Assembly (NCBI GenBank): GCA_944389895.1
Contig: CALXOA010000002.1
Coordinates: forward strand, 1-39,390
Origin: an uncultured Victivallis sp.
GTDB lineage: Bacteria > Verrucomicrobiota > Lentisphaeria > Victivallales > Victivallaceae
Direction of reading: 5' to 3'
Length of the DNA stretch: 39,390 bases
The position numbers and the translations under genes were made by a program. The notes beneath the pieces were generated by a model. It worked only from the letters and a program-made list of their open reading frames with translations. It was not told the origin of the DNA and did no database searches. Positions 8,289 through 16,452 of the stretch are shown here, one piece after another (the first letter of the stretch is position 1; each line of letters begins with the position of its first letter).

Positions 8289-9184
8289 CCTCGGCACCGG
8301 TGGCTGAAATCAAGCGCATGGCGGTTCACGACGGGCCCGGTCTGCGCACGACCCTGTTTTTGAAGGGGTGTCCGCTTCACTGTCTCTGGTGTCACAATCC
8401 GGAGTGCATTTCTGGAGCACCGCAACTTCTGTTCCGGGCGCCGCGCTGTGCGGTGTGTGGTCGTTGTGCGGCGGTCTGCCCGACCGGAGCGCATCGGATC
8501 GAATCTGGTCGGCACATATTCCGGAGGGAACTGTGCACTGCGTGCGGGCGTTGTGAAACGCGCTGCCCGGCCGGAGCGTTGACGCTCTGCGGAAGGGCGA
8601 TGAGTGCCGCGGAAGCTGCGGCCGCGATTCTGGAGGATCTCGACTTCTACCGCGTCTCCGGGGGAGGTGCGACTCTGTCGGGCGGCGAGCCGTTGCTGCA
8701 TCCGGAGTTCTGCGTGGAGACGCTGGCCCTGGTGCGCGGGGAAGGGGTGCACTGTGCCGTCGATACCTCGGGGGCCGTGTCGTGGAGCGCATTCGAGAAG
8801 GTGTTGCCGGTGACGGATCTTTTCCTGTATGATTTCAAACAGGCGGATTCCCGGCGCCATCGGTTTTGTACCGGTATGGGGAATGAGGTTATTCTGGAGA
8901 ATCTCCGGAAAATCGACGAGGTCGGAAAGCCGGTTGAAATCCGCATTCCTCTGGTGCCGGAACACAACGACGATCCGGTTTCGCTCGATGCGGCCGGGAC
9001 GTTTCTTGCTTCGCTCGGCTGTGTTACTCAGGTGCGGTTGCTTGCCTATCATGCGCTGGCGCGCCGGAAATATGCCGCTGCAGGAATGGCGGACACGATG
9101 CCGGATGTTCCCCCGCCGTCTCCGCAACAGCTTCTGGCCGCCGCGGACCGACTGCGCGGATTCGGGCTGCGGGTGACGTATTGA
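8285..9184 (+). CDS. Glycyl radical enzyme activating protein (radical SAM) with ferredoxin insert
   Basis: A 299-residue radical-SAM activase. The CX3CX2C cluster motif is Cys29, Cys33, Cys36 within KGCPLHCLWCHNPE. Two [4Fe-4S] ferredoxin motifs follow (Cys55/58/61/65 and Cys84/87/90/94), the insert typical of activases for dehydratase-type glycyl radical enzymes and absent from short PFL activases. The Gly-rich SAM-binding strand GGGATLSGGEPLL follows. It would abstract a hydrogen from Gly702 of the enzyme encoded just upstream. Its ATG overlaps the enzyme's TGA (ATGA), with GGAGG nine bases upstream inside the enzyme gene, so the two are translationally coupled. It converges with recX with one base between the stops. 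Confidence 0.95.
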   Translation: MTSAPVAEIKRMAVHDGPGLRTTLFLKGCPLHCLWCHNPECISGAPQLLFRAPRCAVCGRCAAVCPTGAHRIESGRHIFRRELCTACGRCETRCPAGALTLCGRAMSAAEAAAAILEDLDFYRVSGGGATLSGGEPLLHPEFCVETLALVRGEGVHCAVDTSGAVSWSAFEKVLPVTDLFLYDFKQADSRRHRFCTGMGNEVILENLRKIDEVGKPVEIRIPLVPEHNDDPVSLDAAGTFLASLGCVTQVRLLAYHALARRKYAAAGMADTMPDVPPPSPQQLLAAADRLRGFGLRVTY

Positions 9185-9185
9185 G

Positions 9186-9689
9186 TCATGAATCCCACTC
9201 TTCATCCCCGTCTTCGCCGGGACCGAAATCGGTCTCGGCGAAGAGTGTCCGGATGGTTTCGACCGGGAAACCACGCCCCGCAAGGAAGCGGAAAGCCTTC
9301 TCCTTTTTTTTGCGCGGATCGGTTTCCCGGGAGAGCAATCGCAGTTTCAAATCGAGGGCCCGCCGGGCGTTTTCGAGTTCGTTTTCGACGGTTTTCTCCA
9401 CCGCCGCCTCGACATGTTCCGCTGCGAGACCGCGCTTTTTCAGCTGCATTTTGATCAGTCTCCGCCCGGAACCGCGGTCGGCGAGAAGAGTTGCATAATC
9501 TTCCGCCAGCAATTCATCGTTGAGAAAACCGTGGCGACGACACGTCGCGACGGCTTCTGCGATCTCCTCCGCGGGGAAGCCGCTCCGGCGCAACTTCAAA
9601 GCCAGTTCCCGCTCGGAACAGGCGCTTGCCCCGAGCAGTCGGAGCGCCTTTTCGACGGCGGTGATTTTCTTTGGATCGATTTTCCCCAT
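9186..9689 (-). CDS. recX: RecX-like regulatory protein
   Basis: A 167-residue protein beginning MGKIDPKKITAVEKALRLLG. It has the three-helix tandem repeats of RecX: SERELALKLRRSGFPAEEIAEAV..CRRHGFLNDELLAEDYATLLADRG, then RRLIKMQLKKRGLAAEHVEAAV, and a third repeat near the C-terminus. RecX binds and restrains RecA filaments. An alternative TTG start at 9704 has a better ribosome-binding site (GGAGGGAGG about ten bases upstream) and would add five residues; the frame stays open further upstream without support. recA is not in the window. It lies downstream of, and in the same direction as, the GH99-like gene, and its stop is one base from that of the glycyl radical activase on the other strand. 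Confidence 0.8.
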   Translation of the reverse strand: MGKIDPKKITAVEKALRLLGASACSERELALKLRRSGFPAEEIAEAVATCRRHGFLNDELLAEDYATLLADRGSGRRLIKMQLKKRGLAAEHVEAAVEKTVENELENARRALDLKLRLLSRETDPRKKKEKAFRFLAGRGFPVETIRTLFAETDFGPGEDGDEEWDS

Positions 9690-9799
9690 GGCCAGGCAAC
9701 TCAATTCCGGGTGGCCTCCCTCCGGAGAACGGCAGAAGAGCAAATCCCGCAAGAACGGGCGCCTTTCTCTGCTTCCGGAGGGGGGACCGGGTGTGAAGC

Positions 9800-12058
9800 T
9801 CAACGGCGGATCAGTTCGATACGACTGATTGCAAGTTCCGTTCCGGCCGGCAGTTCAAAGGCAAGCCCCATGGAAGTCGCGCGTCCCGGCGCATCCGGGT
9901 GGGTGGTGGTTCCCAGTTCGATCCGGTGATTTCCCGCCTGGAGCGGCAGGGCGACTTTGCCCGAGCCGCGCCGGCGGTTGCAGCTGACCGGGCTGCCCCA
10001 CCAGAGCTCGACGCACCCTTTCTCATCGACGGGGGTCCCGATATTGAATTCGAGTACCAGGGCGCTGTAGTCGGATGGATGGAACATGTTCAATTCGATC
10101 CCGATGGCATCTTTCCCTGTGGGGAAGGCCAGTTTCAGCTTTCCGTCTGCCGCTTCCGTGACCGGTTTCCCGTGCCACCCCTGGTGTCCTGTGAGGAAGT
10201 CCCAGCTTTCGCGGGTGTTGTCGAAAGGAATTTTGAATGTTTCGATGTCGAACTTCACGTCTTCCGGAGTGTAATTGAGCGGCCAGCCCTCGGCCGGTTT
10301 TTCGCCGAAGGTTTCGCGCAGCATCTCATACATGCCGAACCCGAACTCGGTGTTCGGTTCCGCATAGGAGCCTTCGCCCCACTCGTTGAGTGGTGCGACC
10401 AGAAGTCTGCGTACTCCGGTACGGTCGCTGAACTCCTTTGCATCGGCACAGATTTTCCGGAAATGTTCCACGGTCCGGCCGGGAATCGAACAACCGGCAC
10501 AGCCGTGCCAGGGACGGTCGTCCCAGCCGGTAGACAGATTCGGCAGAAACGGCAGAATACCGGTTTTATGGAGTTGCTCCCAGTGCTCCTTGTTGGTTTC
10601 GGCAACGTCATCGAACGGGAAGTGGTACTGATTCACGTGGCGGCCGCCCGATTCCATATAGTGGTAAATGGAGGTGCAGTCGAAACCGATTTCCTTGATT
10701 CGGGAAATGATCTCCGGGCTGGTTCCCCCCTCCGGCCACTTCATATCGATGAAGTAGATTCCCGGATAACCGGCCTCGCGCGCCATCTGCCGGGAGAGTT
10801 CCAGCAGTTTTTTTGCTCCGCCCGGACCGAGGTCGCGATCCATATTCTCCCACATCCAGACCATCACGACCGGTTTCCCGTCGATCTTGTAGTAGCCGGG
10901 AGTCCCGAAGTAGTTGTCGATCCAGAATTTCGTTACTTTGATCTGATCCTCGACCGAATGGGTGTCGGGTGGATTGTGGTTCGCCCACATCACCGCCCAC
11001 TTGAGGTAGGATTTGTAGCGGCACTTCTCATATCCCTCCAGCCAGCGGCTCAGGAAGTGGTAGCCCGCCGACCAGTACCAGTCGACCAGCAGGAAACTGA
11101 TTCCGTTTTCGGCGAGCCATTTGATCTGCCAGTCGACGATCTCCGGATTGCCTTCATTGTAATAGCCGAGTACGGGACGGCGTTCCGGTGCGGTTTCCCG
11201 CACGGAGTTCCAGCGACCGATGCTGGTCCAGCCGGGGAAATAGAGCGCTCCGAGTTCGTAGGGCCCGGTCGAAATCTTTTTCGGCTCCGCAGGATAGGTT
11301 TCCGGTGCGAGGTTCAGAGAGGGCAGAAATTCGATCCGGCCGCGATAAGGTTCCACGGGAGCGTTTTCCCCTTTGAGCCTCAGGGTGAACTCCCCGGCCG
11401 CCGGTGTTTCGGCGACAAGTTCGATGGTATGGTTACAGCAGTCAACCGGGCCGAGGGGGGGTAGTTTGTTCCAGTTGTCGGTTTCGACCAGATGGATTCC
11501 CGCTGGCAGTTTCAACTCGGCGATCTCCAGAGAATCGGCCCGTCCACCCCCCGGATTGAAACAGTTGATGATGAATTTGCGCGGTCCCTGGCCGATCCGG
11601 TTGAACGCTTCGACCATGCCGGCATAATGGATCGTGACCGCCGGGTCGCCGCAGGGAATGTCGGAGAAGAACACCTTGCCGATCCGCACCTCGGCGCCGG
11701 GTTGGTCGGTGGGAAGAAAACTGGTGACATAAACTTCGGGATCCTCCGGAGACACATTGCCGAGATCGAGGTTGTAGCGATGGAATTTCCCGTCGGCGAT
11801 CAGTTCAATCCGGCGACCGGTGCGTTCCCACCAGACACCGTGCAGAAAGAGTTCCGCGGTGACTCCACCTTCCGCCGCCAGATCGATGATCATGTATTTC
11901 CCGGTCGGATGAAGCACACCCGGCCGGGCGATCAGCTGCGGCTCCGCGGCGGTCGTACGGATTACCGCGTTGCCGTTGTCTTCAAATGTTACCATGGAAC
12001 TCGGTTCAAAACACCCGATGAAACTTTTCCCGTCCCATTCGGAAAATTGCTCTTGCAT
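9800..12058 (-). CDS. GH99-like (WbsX-type) glycoside hydrolase domain protein
   Basis: A 752-residue protein. The start at 12058 follows AGAGG by seven bases. Residues about 1-240 form beta-rich, carbohydrate-binding-like segments. Residues about 265-600 hold the TIM-barrel domain seen in WbsX and GH99-like proteins: GALYFPGWTSIGRWNSV, then VLGYYNEGNPEIVDWQIKWL, ISFLLVDWYWSAGYHF, GKPVVMVWMWENM and, near the end, APLNEWGEGSYAEP. Related GH99 and GH71 enzymes cut mannan-type or glucan linkages using acidic residues in the barrel. A second beta-rich segment forms the C-terminus. I see no signal peptide, which is unusual for a polysaccharide-degrading enzyme. It is followed by recX and preceded by a divergent-free spacer. 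Confidence 0.8.
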   Translation of the reverse strand: MQEQFSEWDGKSFIGCFEPSSMVTFEDNGNAVIRTTAAEPQLIARPGVLHPTGKYMIIDLAAEGGVTAELFLHGVWWERTGRRIELIADGKFHRYNLDLGNVSPEDPEVYVTSFLPTDQPGAEVRIGKVFFSDIPCGDPAVTIHYAGMVEAFNRIGQGPRKFIINCFNPGGGRADSLEIAELKLPAGIHLVETDNWNKLPPLGPVDCCNHTIELVAETPAAGEFTLRLKGENAPVEPYRGRIEFLPSLNLAPETYPAEPKKISTGPYELGALYFPGWTSIGRWNSVRETAPERRPVLGYYNEGNPEIVDWQIKWLAENGISFLLVDWYWSAGYHFLSRWLEGYEKCRYKSYLKWAVMWANHNPPDTHSVEDQIKVTKFWIDNYFGTPGYYKIDGKPVVMVWMWENMDRDLGPGGAKKLLELSRQMAREAGYPGIYFIDMKWPEGGTSPEIISRIKEIGFDCTSIYHYMESGGRHVNQYHFPFDDVAETNKEHWEQLHKTGILPFLPNLSTGWDDRPWHGCAGCSIPGRTVEHFRKICADAKEFSDRTGVRRLLVAPLNEWGEGSYAEPNTEFGFGMYEMLRETFGEKPAEGWPLNYTPEDVKFDIETFKIPFDNTRESWDFLTGHQGWHGKPVTEAADGKLKLAFPTGKDAIGIELNMFHPSDYSALVLEFNIGTPVDEKGCVELWWGSPVSCNRRRGSGKVALPLQAGNHRIELGTTTHPDAPGRATSMGLAFELPAGTELAISRIELIRR

Positions 12059-12271
12059 TTCATAACCTCTGGAGTTGTTTGTGAACTGAATGCACCGCCG
12101 GCCGGAAAGAGATCCGGCCGGCATGACATTGCTTTAAACTAGGCTCTTCCGGAAGAATTGCAAATACTCTTTCCGAAATAATCACGGTTTTTTAGTAAAC
12201 AGGTTTCCCCGGTAATGCAAAACGGCTCCCCCGTCGCGCGGAGGAGCCGGAATCAGAGAACCATCAACAGG

Positions 12272-14200
12272 TTATTTGCTCTCCAGAACGAACTTCTGCG
12301 GGTTCGGCGGAACATAACCGTGGGTAGAGCCCTGAACGTAAGTGATCTTCTTCGGAGTTTTGATGTTGTTGTAGAGAATCGCCACACCCGACGGCGGGCA
12401 GACATAGTCGCCGAGTCCGGCGCGGGGAATTTCCACCGGGCATTGAATCCGTTTCGCGTGGTTGATCGTATCGTAGTAGTCGAGAGCACGGGTGTATTTG
12501 AGACGCCAGCCACCGGTGTGACGGCCGAGCGTGATGCCGCCGAGGTCGCTGCACCATGGAATGTCCGGCCGCGCCAGAGTTACATCATGATCAAGTCCGG
12601 CAGCCCAGACCGTCTGGAGGCCTCCCTGACTGCCGCCGTTGGCGATCAGAGTCCGGCCGTCCCACTGCGGCAGGGTTTTCACGAACTCCAGTGAACGCAT
12701 CACCCGCAGCGCCATGCCGTTGAAGTAGGCGGTCTCCGGATCGGCATTCTGCTTGGGATCAAAGGCGTAGCCGTTGCCGTTCGACTTGATCTGCTCGAGA
12801 AACTCCTTGTAGTATTCGGCATCTTCTGCCAGATCATAACCGTGTGCGTTGATCGTGAAACTGATCTTGTCGCCCGGCCCATCCCCGGGGGGCTGCTGAA
12901 TGCTGGTTCCGTAGCCCTGATAATTGACCTGTGCCGGCAGCGATTTTTCCGTCGCGTTCTTCGGAATCGTCAGATATCCGGTGACCGGACGGGGACCCGC
13001 GCAGGTAACGGAAACCTGGTAGACATCGGCGTTGGCGCCGGTCTTCACCTTCTTCATGTCGGCCTTGAGCGGCACGGCGGCGAGTTTCGCCTTCTGCTTC
13101 TGCCAGAATGCGTCGAAGTCTTCCGGCTCAGGCACTCCGGTGAGCTTTTCCGGTTCGACACCGGCTCCGCCCTCGAAAAAGACCGGCTGACCTTTCTTCA
13201 GAACGTTGCGCCCGGAAGCGTCGACCAGGGTCGCGTAGATGTGGACGAACCCGGGACGATCCAGGCTGGTTTCAATGACGGCCGGCCCGTCGGAGATTTT
13301 CTGCAGACCGTTCGCCTTTTTCCCGTCGTCACCGGAACGCTGCCACTTGATGAAGTATTCACGGTTCGGCTTCTGGCCGGCCAGATCGGCGTTGATGGTG
13401 ATCTTCATCGGATCATTGGGCTTGTAGGTGAGCGGATTACGGTCGGTGGTGCCGATCAGCAGAACTTTCTCGGGATTGAGACGGACGACATCCTTGATTT
13501 TCAGATTGTCGATCTTCGCGACAATGAAGAGTTCGGCATTCTGCCAGTTGCGTCCGGCACCCGAGAAAGTCCAGTCCGGATTCGCTTTCGGATCAGTGGA
13601 GGGATTGTTGCCGATCCCGAGGTCGCAATTGGGTCCGGCATTGAAGTTGTTGAATGCGATGACCGTCTGTTTTTCCAGATAGTTGTGCACCTGCAGCGAA
13701 CCGTAGTTCCCGTTGCCCGCCTTGGCGTCGCCGAAATCGAACTTACCGGTCGCACCGGGGATCTGTTTCGCATTCTGACCGCCGTAATTGGAACCCCAGA
13801 TTTCGATGTTTCCCTTTTCAAACCGGCCGGTTTTAAGGCCTTCGACGTTGCCTGCGACTTCGAGATTTTCCACGTAGGTCTGGAAGGCCGGTGCTTCCGG
13901 AGTCGGGACTCCCGCCGCGGCCGGATCCGACGTGAATGCATCCATCGCGGCAAAAGCCCACTGCAGTTTGCCCTGTTTGTCGGTCAGTTTCAGCAGATAA
14001 CCGATCCGTTTGAAGTCGCCGGCGAGCTCTTCCGTCCGGTCGATCTGATAGCCTTCGCGGTTCCATTTCGTGGGATTGAGCTTGGCGATCAGCTCGTATC
14101 CCTTCGCCTCCGGAACCAGTTCCAGCAGTTCCGGCACTTCCGCCGGCAGCATGGTGGCGCTCAGCAGCGCTGCCGCAACTGCCCACATTCGGTTTCGCAT
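12272..14200 (-). CDS. Secreted acetyl xylan esterase / cephalosporin-C deacetylase-like protein
   Basis: A 642-residue protein. MRNRMWAVAAALLSATMLPA is a signal peptide with likely cleavage near residue 20. Residues about 20-225 are a beta-rich jelly-roll-like module (AAMDAFTSDPAAAGVPTPEA; GNIEIWGSNYGGQNAKQIPG) of the kind found at the front of esterases in Verrucomicrobia and relatives. The C-terminal half is an alpha/beta hydrolase of the AXE1 type: nucleophile Ser524 in NGGSQGG, acid Asp598 in GDYVCPP and His627 in GSTHGY. It would deacetylate xylan or other acetylated glycans outside the cytoplasm, fitting the neighbouring carbohydrate genes. AGGAAAGGA lies upstream of the ATG. Hydrolase assignment is firm; the natural substrate is inferred. 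Confidence 0.85.
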   Translation of the reverse strand: MRNRMWAVAAALLSATMLPAEVPELLELVPEAKGYELIAKLNPTKWNREGYQIDRTEELAGDFKRIGYLLKLTDKQGKLQWAFAAMDAFTSDPAAAGVPTPEAPAFQTYVENLEVAGNVEGLKTGRFEKGNIEIWGSNYGGQNAKQIPGATGKFDFGDAKAGNGNYGSLQVHNYLEKQTVIAFNNFNAGPNCDLGIGNNPSTDPKANPDWTFSGAGRNWQNAELFIVAKIDNLKIKDVVRLNPEKVLLIGTTDRNPLTYKPNDPMKITINADLAGQKPNREYFIKWQRSGDDGKKANGLQKISDGPAVIETSLDRPGFVHIYATLVDASGRNVLKKGQPVFFEGGAGVEPEKLTGVPEPEDFDAFWQKQKAKLAAVPLKADMKKVKTGANADVYQVSVTCAGPRPVTGYLTIPKNATEKSLPAQVNYQGYGTSIQQPPGDGPGDKISFTINAHGYDLAEDAEYYKEFLEQIKSNGNGYAFDPKQNADPETAYFNGMALRVMRSLEFVKTLPQWDGRTLIANGGSQGGLQTVWAAGLDHDVTLARPDIPWCSDLGGITLGRHTGGWRLKYTRALDYYDTINHAKRIQCPVEIPRAGLGDYVCPPSGVAILYNNIKTPKKITYVQGSTHGYVPPNPQKFVLESK

Positions 14201-14386
14201 TTTCCTGATCCTTTCCTGTTGTTCCCGGAAAATACTCCAGGTTTTCTGGAAAATATGCCAGCGGCAAAACCGTTTATCAAGTTTTTCACTGAAAAAAAGT
14301 TACTTTTTCTCGAATCCGCTTATTTTACTGTGGTCCCGCCGAACTGGAGAAGGAGGGTACGTACGGTAACTGTCCGCTCAAATAAA

Positions 14387-14737
14387 TCATCGTGTCAGGG
14401 AGTAAGCCATCACTCCACCGGGATGGCTGTCGGTCCGGAGGGTGAAACGCTGTACCCCATCATGGAAGCTTGAGGCGATTTCGCCGAGACTCTCTCCGTC
14501 GCAATTCAATGCGGTGATACGGAAAGGCTGGGATGTGGAAAGTGCGACGTCGACTTCTGCACGGCGGACCAGCAGCGGGAGCGTTCCTTCGGAGAGTTGA
14601 ATGCACAGGGTGTCATCCTGGTAACTTTCTCCGGAATTTGCGGTTTCGACCAGATGAAACAACAGGGCGGAACGACACACGGCTCAGTTCCTGTCTGCAG
14701 CGTTCCATTCCAGACGAGCGGAATGATTAAAATTCAT
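14387..14737 (-). pseudogene. Decayed C-terminal fragment of an unrecognised protein
   Basis: An open frame of 97 codons (from a GTG at 14680) looks like the C-terminal end of a larger protein: beta-rich, with FRITALNCDGESLGEIAS and ending GGVMAYSLTR. The same frame continues upstream through an in-frame TGA (14684-14686) into NFNHSARLEWNAADRN, which reads smoothly into the later part. A TAA then stops the frame just upstream of an ATG at 14737. No ribosome-binding site is evident. This fits a gene that lost its front part and gained a nonsense codon. I cannot name the family. Confidence 0.5.
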
Positions 14738-14850
14738 ATTATGACTTTAAAACTGATAATTCTGAATTTTTGTTTGGATTATTCTTGCTATTCCGCTTTT
14801 TTAGCTCCATAATTATTCAAGAAAACATTGTATAAATCATATGGTGAATT

Positions 14851-15630
14851 ATGATTCAGGTGGTTGAGCGGGCGTTTGCGGTTCTTGAGTATGTGGCCGG
14901 GCAATCGCATCCGGTACTGCCGGCCGAAGTGGTCGCGGCATTGAAACTCACTCAGCCGACCGCATCGCGGCTGTTGCGCGATCTCTGTGAACTCGGGTAC
15001 CTGGAACAGAGTGGACCGCGCAAGGGGTATGGAATCGGTCCCGTACCATTCCGGCTGGCGCCGCCGCATCGGAACCCGGACGGGCTTTTCCTTGAGGAAG
15101 CCGGGCCGTTGTTGCGGGCGACGGCCCGGGAACTGGGGCAGGCGGTGTTGTTCGCAACCCGGCACCGCCATTGGAGGATGATCCGGCTTCATTACAACTA
15201 CAATCCCGCCTTTGCGCTCGACCTCGGGCGTCTTCGTTACCATGATCTCTATTGCACCGTCAGTGGAAGGTTGCTGCTCGCCTATGCTCCGGAGAGCGAC
15301 CTGTATGACGTCATTGAGAAGCTCGGGGAACCGGCTGCCCGGCCACTCTCTGCAGGGGGCTGGCCGGAGGCTGCGGGGGGAATGGAACGGTTCCTCGCCG
15401 AACTTGAGCGGATTCGGCGGGCGGGGTTCCTGGAGCTGGCCAGCAGCGGTTGCGGGAATTTTCACTGTGCCGCTTTCCCGGTTTTCCGGCGCCGCAGACT
15501 GCTCGGTGCGGTGGCGGCCAACTGGCCGGTGGACAGTGATGCGGAACTCACCCGCCGCTGTCTTGACGCACTTGAAGAACTTGCCGGTCGTCTGTCGCGG
15601 CGTACGGTCCCGCAGATCGTCATCGGTTGA
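14851..15630 (+). CDS. IclR-family transcriptional regulator
   Basis: A 259-residue protein. The N-terminal winged HTH (residues 1-65) is clear: VVERAFAVLEYVAG, then LTQPTASRLLRDLCELGYLEQ and GYGIGPV. The C-terminal effector domain follows (TARELGQAVLFATRHRHWRM; LYCTVSGRLLLAYAP; ELERIRRAGF; AAFPVFRRRRLLGAVAANWP). IclR proteins repress or activate catabolic genes in response to a small metabolite. It heads a same-strand cluster with the SDR oxidoreductase 31 bases downstream, so it probably regulates its own operon. The ATG is preceded by a weak GGTGA. Confidence 0.9.
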   Translation: MIQVVERAFAVLEYVAGQSHPVLPAEVVAALKLTQPTASRLLRDLCELGYLEQSGPRKGYGIGPVPFRLAPPHRNPDGLFLEEAGPLLRATARELGQAVLFATRHRHWRMIRLHYNYNPAFALDLGRLRYHDLYCTVSGRLLLAYAPESDLYDVIEKLGEPAARPLSAGGWPEAAGGMERFLAELERIRRAGFLELASSGCGNFHCAAFPVFRRRRLLGAVAANWPVDSDAELTRRCLDALEELAGRLSRRTVPQIVIG

Positions 15631-15661
15631 ATCGGAAATCTCTTACTCCGGGAGAAGTATC

Positions 15662-16414
15662 ATGAAGGAACTCGAAGGAAAAATTGCACTGGTCACCGGC
15701 GCTTCGCGGGGGATCGGCAGAGGGATTGCGCTCGTGCTCGCGGAAAAGGGCGCTGAAGTTGTCGTCAATTTTCACCATCGTGCCGTGGAAGCCGATGCCG
15801 TGGTGGATGAAATCAGAGCTGCCGGAGGGCGTGCCTTCGCCGTGCAGGGCGACGTTTCCGAACGGGACGATGTGAAGCGGCTGTTCGACGAGGTCGCCGC
15901 TCGATGCGGTCGACTTGATATTCTGGTGAACAATGCGGGAACTTCGAGATCACAGGATATTTTTGAAACGAGCGAAGAGGATTGGGATTTCATTATTAAG
16001 ACCAACCTCAAAAGCCTTTTCCTGTGTACCCGGCGCGGCATGGAGATGATGCGCGTCAACCGGTTCGGCCGGATCATCAATCTCACCAGCATGGTTGCCC
16101 ATCGCGGGGCGATCAACGGACATTGCCATTACGCTGCGACAAAGGGGGGAATCCTCTCCTTCACCCGGACCGTCGCACGGACCGGTGCTCCGTACAACAT
16201 CACCTGCAATGCGATTGCCCCCGGCATCATCGAAACCGACGGTCTTCTGGCAACGCACGGCCCGGAAGGTGTCGCGGCTCTCGCCGCCACAGTACCGCTC
16301 GGTCTCGGAAAATGCCGTGACGTCGGGCTGGCCGCCGCCTACCTTGCCGGGGAGGGGGGCAATTATCTGACCGGCATCTGCCTCGATGTCAATGGCGGCA
16401 TGTATTTTCACTGA
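15662..16414 (+). CDS. Short-chain dehydrogenase/reductase (FabG-like)
   Basis: A 250-residue SDR oxidoreductase. The frame is open upstream, but GGGAGAAG just before 15662 and the normal SDR N-terminus MKELEGKIALVTGASRGIG set the start. The cofactor motif TGASRGIG is at 12-19, NNAG near residue 89, the catalytic Ser143, Tyr157 and Lys161 (YAATK), and PG near residue 186. The C-terminus ends in the usual ...LTGICLDVNGG pattern. It probably uses NAD(P)H to reduce a keto group or oxidise an alcohol, likely a sugar or sugar acid given its neighbours. It is co-transcribed with the IclR gene upstream and the DUF6259-like gene 38 bases downstream. Confidence 0.9.
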   Translation: MKELEGKIALVTGASRGIGRGIALVLAEKGAEVVVNFHHRAVEADAVVDEIRAAGGRAFAVQGDVSERDDVKRLFDEVAARCGRLDILVNNAGTSRSQDIFETSEEDWDFIIKTNLKSLFLCTRRGMEMMRVNRFGRIINLTSMVAHRGAINGHCHYAATKGGILSFTRTVARTGAPYNITCNAIAPGIIETDGLLATHGPEGVAALAATVPLGLGKCRDVGLAAAYLAGEGGNYLTGICLDVNGGMYFH

Positions 16415-16452
16415 AAAACAATCCGGGATACATATCAGAAAGGATTTGAACC

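Noticed and set aside
9899..11464. Plus-strand frame of 521 codons opposite the GH99-like gene
   Set aside because: Antisense to a well supported gene, without domain signatures or start signals.
12842..14473. Plus-strand frame of 543 codons opposite the esterase
   Set aside because: The minus strand carries a signal peptide and full catalytic triad; the plus frame shows neither.
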